64,000 bases of DNA from Brevibacillus laterosporus DSM 25 (GCF_002706795.1 NZ_CP017705.1:4625501-4689500); one strand, 5' to 3'; shown: positions 8,358 to 18,866, counted from the stretch's first letter. Translations and numbers: made by a program. Notes: a model not told the origin generated them from the sequence alone.

Positions 8358-9836
8358 TCAAAAAAATGGCGAGTTGTCATGCTGTTTTTTTGATGAAATG
8401 ACTGAATGAAAAATGCTACATAATGTTGTAACTCCTTCATGTAATAGTTGTTCACTCATATAAGAGTAGCTCAATCGTAAATGATGATTTTCTAACTCCA
8501 CAGGGTAGCATGCTGATCCAGGTAAGAATGTTAGTTGCTGTTTCTTTGCTTCTAATAGGAGGTGATTCGTATCTATCCAAGAGGGAAGACTAATCCATAC
8601 GTTTAATCCTCCTTTCGGGATTATCCACGATACCTCAAAAGGAGCATGTTTGGAAAGTAACTCAAGAACCAAATCTCGTCTTATCTTTAGAGCAGTTCGT
8701 AGTTTTTTTGTATGATCAATCATTTTTTTGGATTTGATAAATGGTAATATTGATTTTTGTGTGAGCAAAGGACTTCCTAAATCAGTATTTGCTTTGGCTG
8801 CCAATAGACGTTTGAATATGGAACCAGAAGCAGCTAATATTCCAATTCTACAACCTGGCGCTAGTGTTTTACTTAAACCTTTTACATAAACTACATGGCC
8901 ATACTGATCCATACTTTTAATGGAGGCCGGTGGTTTCTTATCAAAGTAAATTTCACTCCATGGATCATCCTCTATAATAATACTTTGGATACTTTGAGCT
9001 AAATTAAGAATTTGTTTTCGCCGTTTAAACGTCATAACAGCACCTGTTGGATTATGAAAAGTTGGAATCGTATAAATAACTTTGGGTTTATATTTGTCAC
9101 ATAAATTTTGAAGTATATCTACTCGCATCCCATCTTGATCAACAGGAACAGTAAGTATTGTAGCTCCTCTACCTCTAAAAACATCAATAGCTCCTGGATA
9201 CGTAGGGGCTTCCATTACAACCACATCACCTGGTCCAACAAATGTGCGTGCAACAAGATCTATTCCTTGCTGTGAACCACTTGTAACTAAAATGTTCTCA
9301 GGTGTAGTAGGAGCTTCACATTCTTTTACATACTCATACATTGCGTTTCTAAGTTGTTCATCACCTTGAATTTCTCCATATTGTGATAAAATTCTTGGGT
9401 TTTCAGAAAGCATTTGGTATATCTCTCGCTCTAAATATCGATTAGGTAGAAGTCCCGGATCAATCATAGAGGATGAAAGGTGAATCTTCTCAGGGGCATG
9501 ATGAAACTGAGCAAACTGAGATCTAGGTAAATAATCTTGAACAGATAGTTGCCAATTGTAAGAGTGAACCTCCTTTTGTCTATCCACTATTTCTTTTCTG
9601 TTCGCCTTTACGAATGTTCCCTTTCCTTGGATAGAAGTGACAAAATTCTCTTGTTCCAGTTTGGTGTATGCCTTTACTACTGTAACTAAACTTACTTCGA
9701 GCTGTTTAGATAGTTCACGTACTGACGGTAATTGTACACCTTCTTGAAGCAGTCCTGAACGGATGTGATCCACAATAGATAAGTATATTTGCTTTGAAAG
9801 TGGTATTTCAGCCTTACGTTGAATCTCAATATGCAT
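8358..9836 (-). CDS. MocR/PdxR family transcriptional regulator (GntR helix-turn-helix fused to an aminotransferase domain)
   Basis: 492 residues. Residues 1-75 form a GntR winged helix (PLSKQIYLSIVDHI, LPSVRELSKQLEVSLVTVVKAY); residues 110-480 form a fold-type I aminotransferase. The PLP-binding lysine is in VYVKGLSKTLAPG; NPTGAVMT, DDPWSEIY and GSQQGIDL are further cofactor-site segments. Such proteins bind PLP as an effector and regulate a neighbouring gene. The divergent neighbour is a PhzF-family enzyme 360 bases away. Start ATG 9836 has AAAGGAGA just upstream. Two direct repeats in its own promoter (9853, 9873) may be its operator. Confidence 0.93.
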   Translation of the reverse strand: MHIEIQRKAEIPLSKQIYLSIVDHIRSGLLQEGVQLPSVRELSKQLEVSLVTVVKAYTKLEQENFVTSIQGKGTFVKANRKEIVDRQKEVHSYNWQLSVQDYLPRSQFAQFHHAPEKIHLSSSMIDPGLLPNRYLEREIYQMLSENPRILSQYGEIQGDEQLRNAMYEYVKECEAPTTPENILVTSGSQQGIDLVARTFVGPGDVVVMEAPTYPGAIDVFRGRGATILTVPVDQDGMRVDILQNLCDKYKPKVIYTIPTFHNPTGAVMTFKRRKQILNLAQSIQSIIIEDDPWSEIYFDKKPPASIKSMDQYGHVVYVKGLSKTLAPGCRIGILAASGSIFKRLLAAKANTDLGSPLLTQKSILPFIKSKKMIDHTKKLRTALKIRRDLVLELLSKHAPFEVSWIIPKGGLNVWISLPSWIDTNHLLLEAKKQQLTFLPGSACYPVELENHHLRLSYSYMSEQLLHEGVTTLCSIFHSVISSKKQHDNSPFF

Positions 9837-9852
9837 ATTTAATCTCCTTTAG

Positions 9853-9891
9853 GTGTTATACAAGTACGTTGAGTGTTATATATGGTTGTAT
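9853..9891. promoter_or_regulatory. Direct repeats, candidate MocR operator
   Basis: GTGTTATA occurs at 9853-9860 and again at 9873-9880, exactly 20 bases (two helical turns) apart, and GGTTGTAT follows at 9884-9891. Regulators of the MocR family are known to bind paired direct repeats. The site lies 17-40 bases upstream of the regulator's start codon, so autoregulation is likely. Confidence 0.45.
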
Positions 9892-10195
9892 CGTAGAATG
9901 GCACTAATAATTAAACACACTATAACATTTGAAGGCGCATTTAACATTACATTTCTACTATAGAGAAGATGAAGATGAGTAATAGTGATCTCCACCATTT
10001 TGTATTTTGTTACTATATTTTACTTAGAACAGCTTTATTCATCTTATTTTCGTCATCTTGCTCTTTTTGAAGAATATGTTAATAGGTTCTTTTACTTACA
10101 GATTAGACATTTGGTGTTGCATTTAATGGGACAGCAAATAAGAAATGTATCAGTAAAATTTGATTAGTGTGTATAAAATCAAGGAGGTTCATACA

Positions 10196-10978
10196 ATGAA
10201 ATATTACATTGTAGATGCGTTTGCCGAAAATATATTTGAAGGAAATCCCGCTGCTGTTTGTATCATGAAGGAATGGCTTTCAGAAGATATTATGCAAAAA
10301 ATTGCTACTGAAAATAACCTTTCTGAAACAGCGTTTGCTGTGAAAGAGGGGGACGGCTATCGATTAAGATGGTTTACTCCCGGGGGAGAGATTGATCTCT
10401 GTGGCCATGCTACTTTGGCAACAGCGTATGTAATTGCCAACTATTATGAAAATAATGTGGACAGAATTAAGTTTCAGACAATGAGTGGGGAGCTTGTTGT
10501 ATTAAAAAAAGATGAACTTTATGAAATGGATTTACCTAGCAGAATGCCTGAAAAACATACGTTGACAAAGCAAATGGTCGAAGCTCTTGGGGTAAAGCCT
10601 ATCGAAACCTATTTGGGCAGAGATTTAATGTTTGTATTAGAAACGGAAGAGGATGTTCAAAATGCATCCCCTGATTTTTCTAAGCTGGAAAAATTGTCAG
10701 ATGGTTTGGGGGTTTTAATTACAGCGAAAAGTGAACATTATGATTTTGTTTCTAGATGCTTTTTCCCAAAGTTGAACGTAATTGAAGATCCCGTGTGCGG
10801 TTCTGGGCATTGCAGTTTTATTCCCTACTGGGCAAAACGCTTAGGTAAGGACGAAATGGTAGCGAGACAGCTCTCTAAGCGTGGTGGAACGCTATATTGC
10901 AAATCTTTAGGAGACAGAGTGAAAATAAGTGGTACAGCAGTTGTGTATGCCATCGCTGATATTCAATTAAAATGTTAA
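10196..10978 (+). CDS. PhzF family isomerase/epimerase
   Basis: 260 residues of the PhzC/PhzF (diaminopimelate-epimerase-like) fold. The N-terminal MKYYIVDAFAENIFEGNPAAV, the catalytic glutamate in NLSETAF (about residue 45), the FTPGGEIDLCGHATLA loop and the second-half DPVCGSGHCSF loop are all present. The physiological substrate is unknown for most members outside phenazine synthesis; no phenazine genes are nearby. AAGGAGG at 10181-10187 fixes the ATG at 10196, although the frame is open from 10160. It is divergent from the MocR-type regulator, which probably controls it. Confidence 0.9.
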   Translation: MKYYIVDAFAENIFEGNPAAVCIMKEWLSEDIMQKIATENNLSETAFAVKEGDGYRLRWFTPGGEIDLCGHATLATAYVIANYYENNVDRIKFQTMSGELVVLKKDELYEMDLPSRMPEKHTLTKQMVEALGVKPIETYLGRDLMFVLETEEDVQNASPDFSKLEKLSDGLGVLITAKSEHYDFVSRCFFPKLNVIEDPVCGSGHCSFIPYWAKRLGKDEMVARQLSKRGGTLYCKSLGDRVKISGTAVVYAIADIQLKC

Positions 10979-10997
10979 GGAATGAGACAGTCGTATT

Positions 10998-11249
10998 TTG
11001 AAAATAGAACGAAAAATTGAAGAGTCGGGTATTCTACTACCTGAAAACTCTGCTCCAAAGGCAATGTATGTACCGGTAAAACAATTGGGAAATGCTTTGT
11101 TTGTATCAGGATATGTGAGTACCTTTGCCTCAGTAGTTGCGTATTTTGCGTGGAATGCTAGTGTAAAAATTGTTGGAGTAGGGAGTGTAGCAGCATATAT
11201 TAACTTACTTCCAGTTTGGACCGTTATCAATGATTTATTGAAAAACTAG
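10998..11249 (+). pseudogene. Chimeric remnant: RidA-type N-terminus joined to an EamA transporter segment
   Basis: Codons 1-39 (KIEESGILLPENSAPKAMYV...LGNALFVSGY) read like the N-terminus of a RidA/YjgF-family enamine deaminase. Codons 40-83 (FASVVAYFAWNASVKIVGVG, then INLLPVW) read like an inner repeat of an EamA (DMT superfamily) transporter. No known protein joins these, and both parts are incomplete, so a deletion has probably fused two genes in frame. The start would be TTG 10998 with only a distant AAGGA. It may not be expressed. Confidence 0.6.
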
Positions 11250-11318
11250 CATTATGTAATTGCTTTAGATTTTGTGGGTATAGTATGTTGATTTTAAATG
11301 AGAATCAAAAGATTATCT

Positions 11319-11376
11319 TAAAGGCATTATCATGGCAGTTTCCTGTACGAGACATGCTTATGATAATGCCTTTTTC
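11319..11376. terminator. Terminator hairpin between convergent genes
   Basis: AAAGGCATTATCAT (11320-11333) pairs with ATGATAATGCCTTT with a T run after it, and an A-rich run on the other side suits the opposite strand. It closes the PhzF region on the plus side and the glycosidase/GntR operon on the minus side. Confidence 0.75.
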
Positions 11377-11429
11377 TTTGGTATATGCTTGAAAATGTTT
11401 GGATATATACTACGCTTGTCCTTGCCCTT

Positions 11430-12137
11430 TTATTTAAAATTAATTCGATTTAAAAGCTTTGTCTTCTGATAATGAAACATGGATTGAGATAACTCGAATA
11501 TCGTTCCATTTACAAGGTATACTGTATTTTCAATAAGAAGCGTTGGATCGTGTTCATTTACTTCTAATAATTGTGCACTTTCTTTATCGATTTTTTCACA
11601 ACTAATCACTTTATCTGCAAAACCGATGTTGAGCTGCAAGTCTTCAATTAAATAACTATATATGGAACTCGATGCGATTTCTTCATGTAAATATGGAACA
11701 ACGTCTTTTTTAAAGAAGCTTATTTCAATCGAAAATGGTTTACCGTCTACAATTCGTAATCGCTTCACAAAATATAGTTTCGTTCCTACCTGACATTGCA
11801 TCCGTTCTGCTAATGTGTCGTCGGCTTCCATTACATGTAACTCTAATACCTTGGTTTCGATATTTTGTGAAACAAGATTTTTCGTTAAACCACGTAGACT
11901 TCCTAAATGAATATAATCTGTTATAGGGGCTTCGCGTAAAAACATCCCACTTCCTTGCACTTGAAAAATATAACCTCGGTTGACAAGCTGACTAACAACT
12001 TTACGTATCGTATTTCGACTAACTTGGAATATATTCATTAACTCTTCTTCAGTTGGTAACTTTTTTGTTTCATTGAATTTTCCATCGCGAATATCTTTCT
12101 CTAAAATATCGGCAATTTTTTTATATTTTACACTCAT
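11430..12137 (-). CDS. GntR family transcriptional regulator with UTRA sensor domain
   Basis: 235 residues. Residues 1-70 are the GntR winged helix (LPTEEELMNIFQVSRNTIRK); residues 85-230 are a UTRA ligand domain (FVKRLRIVDGKPFSIEISFF, ENTVYLVNGTIFELSQSMF). UTRA regulators commonly sense phosphorylated sugars. It lies 30 bases downstream of, and in the same direction as, a GH1 glycosidase gene, suggesting one operon and autoregulation. A palindrome ahead of the glycosidase gene (13629-13644) is a plausible operator. Confidence 0.9.
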   Translation of the reverse strand: MSVKYKKIADILEKDIRDGKFNETKKLPTEEELMNIFQVSRNTIRKVVSQLVNRGYIFQVQGSGMFLREAPITDYIHLGSLRGLTKNLVSQNIETKVLELHVMEADDTLAERMQCQVGTKLYFVKRLRIVDGKPFSIEISFFKKDVVPYLHEEIASSSIYSYLIEDLQLNIGFADKVISCEKIDKESAQLLEVNEHDPTLLIENTVYLVNGTIFELSQSMFHYQKTKLLNRINFK

Positions 12138-12167
12138 ATTCCGTCTCCTAAAACGAACTTTTCTCTT

Positions 12168-13652
<1,485 letters not shown>

Positions 13653-13699
13653 CTAATTATACTTTAAACTACAACCTTTTTCTATATAAGATCATGAAC

Positions 13700-14098
13700 G
13701 AAAAAAAGGTCCTTACTCGTAATTTTGTGGGTTCATTTGGTTAGACTGAATTACTACAAAAATCAAACCAAGTCAGAGCTACATTACGAACGTGCTAGTA
13801 TATTATGAAGCATGGCATAAAATACGTAGATTTAGACGCTTCAAAAGAAAAATCATTGCTGATTTACACACACACATACTTCATCAAAAGTTTTACCGGA
13901 TGGATGTTGTGATCGAAAGGATGGTCACCCAAAGCTGGAAGTACTTCTGATTTATAACGTGAATCATCTGCATTAAGGCATGTTAGATCGCAAACAGCAA
14001 GAACTGAAGAGGAATGGCATTGGTAGAAAGCTATCGAAAAATAGGAACACACAGCAATAAATATTAATAGCACGTAATGGAATGGCAGACCTTTTAAC
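13700..14098. other. Spacer with no recognisable gene
   Basis: About 400 bases between the glycosidase promoter and the Rhs tip. Six frames are short and interrupted. I recognise no protein, RNA or repeat, and take it as eroded DNA ahead of the truncated Rhs fragment. Confidence 0.4.
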
Positions 14099-14624
14099 CG
14101 ATTTGCCTATGTGAATGGTAATCCAGTAGGGTTTATTGATCCGCTAGGGCTGGCTGGACTTGGGACTGGGCAGTGTCAGAAGGGGAAAGCTGAGGGGACA
14201 CCAAAAGCTCAGACTAGGGAAGATATTATGAATATTGTTCAAGACAGGATTGAGTCCTGTAGTAAAGAAAATTAAGGAAATTGACCCAAATGCCAAAGTT
14301 GGATATAGAGGTTCTTTGGCTACTGGCCAAAAAGGTCCACATAAGGGGAATGCTACATTTGACCCGACAGATTTCGAAATCGATGCATTCATTGTTAGTG
14401 ATAAGTTAGCATCAAGGTTTCCTTCTAAAACAAAATGGAGATCAGATGCAGATATTGAAGAAGTTAAACATATGCAGGGGCAAATTGATAAAACTCTCAA
14501 AGAATCTCTGGATGGATTAAGAAAAGTGGATAAAAGAGGAAGGCCAGACAAGTTTACTCTCCGTATATTTACAAAAAGGGAATATAATAGAAAAATTAAT
14601 AAAGGCAGCCATATAATTGATTAG
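14099..14624 (+). pseudogene. Orphan Rhs tip with nucleotidyltransferase-like toxin domain, frameshifted
   Basis: The frame from 14099 encodes RFAYVNGNPVGFIDPLGLAG, the end of an Rhs-repeat core, then a linker that stops at 14275. A second frame (14235-14624) carries the toxin domain: [11 protein letters not shown] and [14 protein letters not shown] fit a nucleotidyltransferase-like fold (GS...D-x-D). A single-base shift near 14250 separates the two. There is no Rhs shell upstream, so this is a displaced C-terminal module that was never, or is no longer, a full gene. A candidate immunity gene follows 12 bases later. Its DPLGLAG core end differs from the DPTGN core of the locus at 54-62 kb. 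Confidence 0.7.
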
Positions 14625-14636
14625 GAGAGAGATGTT

Positions 14637-15016
14637 ATGAAAAAATATCCATACTTTATTTGTCTATTACCAATAGTATCAGAGGAAGATACTATTGGTG
14701 TTGCAAAGATCATTTCTAATAAGTAGTTGGCGACATTCCATTTGGTGGTTTAGAAGATTATATTTATGAAGAAGTGCCCGCAGTATACATTAAAGAAAGT
14801 ATACTAGGGTTTGAGTTAGTTATACAGGGTTATGGAGGAGAAGATGGATATATTCTAGAAGTTCGTTCAGACCCAAGAAACAGTGAACCCAATGATGCTA
14901 AAGAAATTAGAGTGGATATAACAAACTACATTGCCTCTCTGCTTGAAGGAACAGAGAAAATAAAGATAATGTATGAAGAGATCAGCGAAAAAGACTATAT
15001 TGATATATCTGAGTGA
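14637..15016 (+). pseudogene. Putative immunity gene of the orphan Rhs toxin, frameshifted
   Basis: AGGAGA at 14623-14628 precedes ATG 14637. The first frame (MKKYPYFICLLPIVSEEDT) stops at a TAG after about 29 codons. The rest continues one base shifted (GDIPFGGLEDYIYEEVPAVY to YIDISE, stop at 15016). Restored, the protein would have about 125 acidic residues, typical of cytosolic immunity proteins beside Rhs toxins. The function is inferred from position. Confidence 0.6.
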
Positions 15017-15435
15017 GGTACTCAGTACCGAATGAACTCATTATTTAACCAATAACACATATATAACCTCTATGTAAAATACAGAAAAATAGACTAGGTT
15101 TACATCTTAGTAGGTAAGATCGTACAATACAACAACAAACCAAACACTAAAGAGCTTGACAAGAACACTTGATAATCTTTCAAAGGCTTATTCCAACTTG
15201 AACGATGAGGAGGAATGAGTCTTTTTTCATGCCAAAAATTATGTGATGTATAAAAATTTATATATCATTAATATAAGAAAGGTAGAGGGTTTTTAATTCA
15301 GAAGTTTTAAAATTCACTAAAAGTAAGCGTTCTCTAAAAAACAAGATATAATGAGAGCGTATTACAATTCATCATAATTTATAGTGTATTTTAGTCATTT
15401 TTCGTAACAAAATTGATTAAAAGGAAGATGATATC
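15017..15435. other. AT-rich spacer
   Basis: No gene is recognisable. TATAAT at 15347-15352 could be a -10 box for the PTS-IIC/serine dehydratase operon, but no good -35 box lies 17 bases upstream. Confidence 0.35.
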
Positions 15436-16479
15436 ATGGAGATTCTTAAGGGAACGATATTACTATTATTTGTACTAAGTCTTTTTTCACTCTTTAGTTT
15501 TAAAGCACCAAACGGTATGAAGGCAATGGGAGCTTTAGCAAGTGCAGCAGTTGCTAGTTTCTTAGTTGAAGCTTTTCAGCTATACGTTGGTGGTGATTTA
15601 ATCGGTATACCATTTTTAAAAGAGGTTGGGGAATCTGCCGGTAGTCTAGGCGGCGTAGCTGGTGCAACTTTAGTTGCATTAGCGATGGGCGTATCACCTG
15701 TTTATGCTATGCTTGTAGGGGCTTCTGTATTAAAATTTGGATTGCTTCCAGGGTTTATTGCTGGTTATCTTATATCATTTTTAGTAAAACAAATTGAAAA
15801 ACGCGTACCAGAAGGATTAGATTTAATTGCTTGTATTGTAATTGCAGCACCATTAACAAGATTAATTGCAAAAGGAATGGATCCGATTGTAACAGCAACA
15901 TTGAAGCAAATCGGTGGAGTTATTACATCATCAACTGATGCAAGTCCAATTATTATGGGAATTATACTAGGTGGTATTATTACAGTCGTTGCAACTGCAC
16001 CGTTAAGCTCAATGGCATTAACAGCATTGCTTGGATTAACAGGGTTACCGATGGCAATTGGTGCATTAGCGGTAACCAGTTCATCCTTTATGAACTACGT
16101 ATTCTTTAAACGAATGAAGTTTGGAGATAAGCGAACGACCATTGCAGTTGCGATTGAACCATTAACGCAAGCGGATCTAATTTCAGCAAATCCAATTCCG
16201 GTGTATGTAACAAACTTTATTGGTGGAGCAACAGCGGGAATTATTATTTCAATGTTTGATCTTATTAATAATGCAACAGGAACAGCAACGCCAATTGCAG
16301 GACTTATGGTTATGTACGGGTTCAACGATCCAATGAAAGTAACATTATGTTTCTTATGTATTATGGTATCTGGTATTATTTCAGGATATATTGGCTCACT
16401 GTTATTCAAAAACTATCCAATTCGTACAGCGGAGCAAATTCGTGGTACGGCTGGAAAAGCAATAGATACGGTAGCTTAA
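15436..16479 (+). CDS. PTS-EIIC-like membrane protein (PTS_EIIC_2 family)
   Basis: 347 mostly hydrophobic residues with about nine membrane segments and glycine-rich turns (GESAGSLGGVAGATLVALAM, NATGTATPIAGLMVMYGF). It lacks IIA and IIB domains and the phosphorylated residues of a working PTS. The gene stands directly ahead of sdaAB-sdaAA with 50 bases between, as a three-gene unit. It is therefore a candidate transporter for serine or a precursor; that role is an inference from context. Ribosome site AAAAGGAAG is about 9 bases before the ATG. Confidence 0.8.
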   Translation: MEILKGTILLLFVLSLFSLFSFKAPNGMKAMGALASAAVASFLVEAFQLYVGGDLIGIPFLKEVGESAGSLGGVAGATLVALAMGVSPVYAMLVGASVLKFGLLPGFIAGYLISFLVKQIEKRVPEGLDLIACIVIAAPLTRLIAKGMDPIVTATLKQIGGVITSSTDASPIIMGIILGGIITVVATAPLSSMALTALLGLTGLPMAIGALAVTSSSFMNYVFFKRMKFGDKRTTIAVAIEPLTQADLISANPIPVYVTNFIGGATAGIIISMFDLINNATGTATPIAGLMVMYGFNDPMKVTLCFLCIMVSGIISGYIGSLLFKNYPIRTAEQIRGTAGKAIDTVA

Positions 16480-16528
16480 TAGAATAGTAGTAAGTAATTT
16501 TTTTATAAAGGTTTAGGTGGGAATTATG

Positions 16529-17188
16529 ATGAAATATCGCACAGTATTTGATATTATTGGTCCGGTTATGATTGGCCCGTCAAGTTCACATACAGCAGGT
16601 GCGGCAAGAATGGGGCAAGTTGCTCGTCAACTGTTCCGTCACGAACCGGAGAGAGTTAAGATTTCGTTATATGGATCGTTTGCAAAAACATATCGTGGTC
16701 ACGGGACTGATGTAGCGTTAATTGGTGGAATATTAGGGTTTGAAACGGATGATACACGAATTCCAAATGCGTTAGAAATTGCAAAAGAGCGCGAAATTGA
16801 AGTGGAATTTATTGAAGAAGAAGCAAATGCTCCACATCCAAATACAGCGAGAGTTCGTCTGTATAAAGGAGAAGAAGAAATCGAAGTCGTTGCTTGTTCA
16901 ATAGGTGGCGGCAAGATTGAAGTTGTGGAGTTAAATGGATTTGATCTTCAACTATCAGGAACAAGTCCGGCACTTCTTATTGTAAATAACGATCGCTTTG
17001 GAGCAATTGCAGCTGTATCTTCTATACTTGCGAAACATGAAATTAATATCAGTACGATGAGTGTTTCACGTAAGGAAAAAGGCAGAAGAGCGCTTATGGT
17101 CATTGAAACAGATGAATTATTAGCAGACGAAATAATTGAGGAAATAAAAGAGCAATCAAATATTTGTCAAGTAACCATTATGGATTAA
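16529..17188 (+). CDS. sdaAB: L-serine ammonia-lyase, iron-sulfur dependent, beta subunit
   Basis: Deaminates L-serine to pyruvate and ammonia together with SdaAA. MKYRTVFDIIGPVMIGPSSS-HTAGAARMGQ is the family N-terminus. Residues 145-215 form an ACT-like regulatory domain (PALLIVNNDRFGAIAAVSSI, then HEINISTMSVSRKEKG). Three possible starts lie close together (GTG 16517, ATG 16526, ATG 16529); AGGTGG at 16515-16520 and alignment favour 16529. The gene is followed after 17 bases by sdaAA. Confidence 0.95.
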   Translation: MKYRTVFDIIGPVMIGPSSSHTAGAARMGQVARQLFRHEPERVKISLYGSFAKTYRGHGTDVALIGGILGFETDDTRIPNALEIAKEREIEVEFIEEEANAPHPNTARVRLYKGEEEIEVVACSIGGGKIEVVELNGFDLQLSGTSPALLIVNNDRFGAIAAVSSILAKHEINISTMSVSRKEKGRRALMVIETDELLADEIIEEIKEQSNICQVTIMD

Positions 17189-17205
17189 TTACAGGGGGAA
17201 CACAC

Positions 17206-18084
17206 ATGTTTCGGAACGCAGCGGAACTAGTGGCGCAAGCTAAAGAACAAAACGTAAAAATTGCAGAAATTATGATTAAATGTGAAATAGAGACAAGAAG
17301 TATCACGCGTGAAGAAGTGCTTGCCGGAATGGAAAAGAACTTAATCGTGATGGAGCAAGCCGTAGAACGTGGTATTCGAGGAGTGAAGTCACCGACAGGT
17401 TTAACAGGCGGTGATGCTGTGAAAGTTCAAGAGTACATGAAGAGTGGAAATGGCTTATCTGGACATACAATTTTGGATGCGGTGAGTAAAGCAGTTGCAA
17501 CAAATGAAGTAAATACAGCGATGGGAATCATTTGTGCAACACCAACAGCAGGATCAGCTGGAACAGTACCAGGTGTACTGTTTGCACTGAAAGAAAAATT
17601 GCAGCCAACACGTGAAGAAATGATTGAATTTTTATTTACAGCAGGAGCTTTTGGTATGGTTGTTGCAAACAATGCTTGTATTTCTGGCGCGTCTGGAGGA
17701 TGTCAAGCTGAAGTTGGTTCAGCAAGTGGAATGGCAGCAGCAGCGGCTGTTGAAATGGCTGGTGGAACGCCGGATCAAGCAGCTACAGCTATGGCAATTG
17801 CCTTAAAGAATATGCTTGGTTTAGTATGTGATCCAGTTGCTGGGCTTGTAGAAGTACCTTGTGTAAAACGTAATGCAGCGGGGGCATCAAATGCTATGAT
17901 TGCAGCTGATTTATCGCTAGCTGGTGTGACTAGTACAATTCCATGTGATGAAGTAATTGAAGCGATGTTTAGAATCGGACAAACAATGCCAGTAGCACTT
18001 CGTGAAACAGCTGAAGGTGGACTTGCAGCAACACCGACAGGTCGTCGTCTGCAAGAAGAGATTTTTGGGAAGAGTAGCAAATAA
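17206..18084 (+). CDS. sdaAA: L-serine ammonia-lyase, iron-sulfur dependent, alpha subunit
   Basis: Catalytic subunit carrying the oxygen-sensitive [4Fe-4S] cluster. Conserved parts are GLTGGDAVKVQEY, ATPTAGSAGTVPG, ANNACISGASGGCQAEVGSA and CDPVAGLVEVPCVKRNA, which supply the cysteines. 292 residues. GGGGGAA at 17194-17200 sets ATG 17206 as the start; the frame extends upstream only as a shadow over the end of sdaAB. A terminator follows at 18106. Confidence 0.96.
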   Translation: MFRNAAELVAQAKEQNVKIAEIMIKCEIETRSITREEVLAGMEKNLIVMEQAVERGIRGVKSPTGLTGGDAVKVQEYMKSGNGLSGHTILDAVSKAVATNEVNTAMGIICATPTAGSAGTVPGVLFALKEKLQPTREEMIEFLFTAGAFGMVVANNACISGASGGCQAEVGSASGMAAAAAVEMAGGTPDQAATAMAIALKNMLGLVCDPVAGLVEVPCVKRNAAGASNAMIAADLSLAGVTSTIPCDEVIEAMFRIGQTMPVALRETAEGGLAATPTGRRLQEEIFGKSSK

Positions 18085-18105
18085 GAAAATATGATTGTGA
18101 TAACA

Positions 18106-18137
18106 AAAAGGAGCTCAAATAAACTTGGGCTCCTTTT
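18106..18137 (+). terminator. Terminator of the sda operon
   Basis: AAAAGGAGCTCAA and TTGGGCTCCTTTT form a stem with one bulge and a short loop, 20 bases after the sdaAA stop. It faces the convergent acetyltransferase gene and may serve both strands. Confidence 0.75.
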
Positions 18138-18144
18138 CCAATCA

Positions 18145-18741
18145 CTACAGGAAATCGCCGATTGGAAGGGCAAGATCAATGGTAGTATGACGTAGCATCG
18201 ACTCATAGGCACGGGCTTTCGCTGAAAATAGGCGCATCAAAACGACAACCTGTAAGGATTCACTGGATAAAGCGCCTTCATCACGACTACCAATTAGCTC
18301 CACATCCGGCACAACCGACCAATCACCGGCATGATTATAGAAATAGGCCAAAGTAGGTTTGCATGTGAATATGCCAAAATCTGTATCACTCTGTTCGATC
18401 CATCGAGTAGCGGCAGCAACCGTTCGCAATCCCAACCCTCGATTTTGATAATCCGGATGGGTTGCGACACAACTAAGTCCAGCTATGTTGAATGTCTGTT
18501 TGTTATGCTTTATGGTCTTATGGACTACACCTGCATAGCTGACCAATCGTCCATCTATATAGGAATAGAAAGAACGAGCATCGAGTACAGCCGGAATCGT
18601 CTCTCCCGGTATTGGACAAACATCTGGCCAAACTAGATGTAGCATTAAAGCGATCTCACGGCGTAATGTGTCAGATGCTTGATTATAGTAAATTGATTGT
18701 ATGGTATCAGTTATCATCAGTTCATTCTTCTTTCGATTCAT
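18145..18741 (-). CDS. GNAT family N-acetyltransferase
   Basis: 198 residues with the acetyl-CoA binding loop of GNAT enzymes: LSCVATHPDYQNRGLGLRTV (R-x-x-G-x-G type, here QNRGLG) near residue 105. The acceptor is unknown. The frame is open to 18762, but GGAGGA lies inside that extension and points to ATG 18741 (MNRKKNELMI) as the start. It stands alone, convergent with the sda operon. Confidence 0.82.
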   Translation of the reverse strand: MNRKKNELMITDTIQSIYYNQASDTLRREIALMLHLVWPDVCPIPGETIPAVLDARSFYSYIDGRLVSYAGVVHKTIKHNKQTFNIAGLSCVATHPDYQNRGLGLRTVAAATRWIEQSDTDFGIFTCKPTLAYFYNHAGDWSVVPDVELIGSRDEGALSSESLQVVVLMRLFSAKARAYESMLRHTTIDLALPIGDFL

Positions 18742-18821
18742 TACTGTTCCTCCATTGTACATATGCTATTTGGGGTAATATCAGGAAAAGGCAGATTTAC
18801 AACATTAAGAAAATCTGAATA

Positions 18822-18866
18822 TAAAAAAGCCCAATTTCTCGATGTTGTAAGTGAGAAATTGGGCAT
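18822..18866 (-). terminator. Terminator of the isochorismatase-like gene
   Basis: On the minus strand GCCCAATTTCTC and GAGAAATTGGGC form a perfect 12-bp stem followed by TTTTTT. It lies 75 bases downstream of the gene at 18940-19497. Confidence 0.8.

Noticed and set aside
9985-10167. 60-codon frame before the PhzF gene
   Set aside because: No ribosome site, unusual composition, and it lies in the promoter/leader of the PhzF gene whose own start is well supported at 10196.
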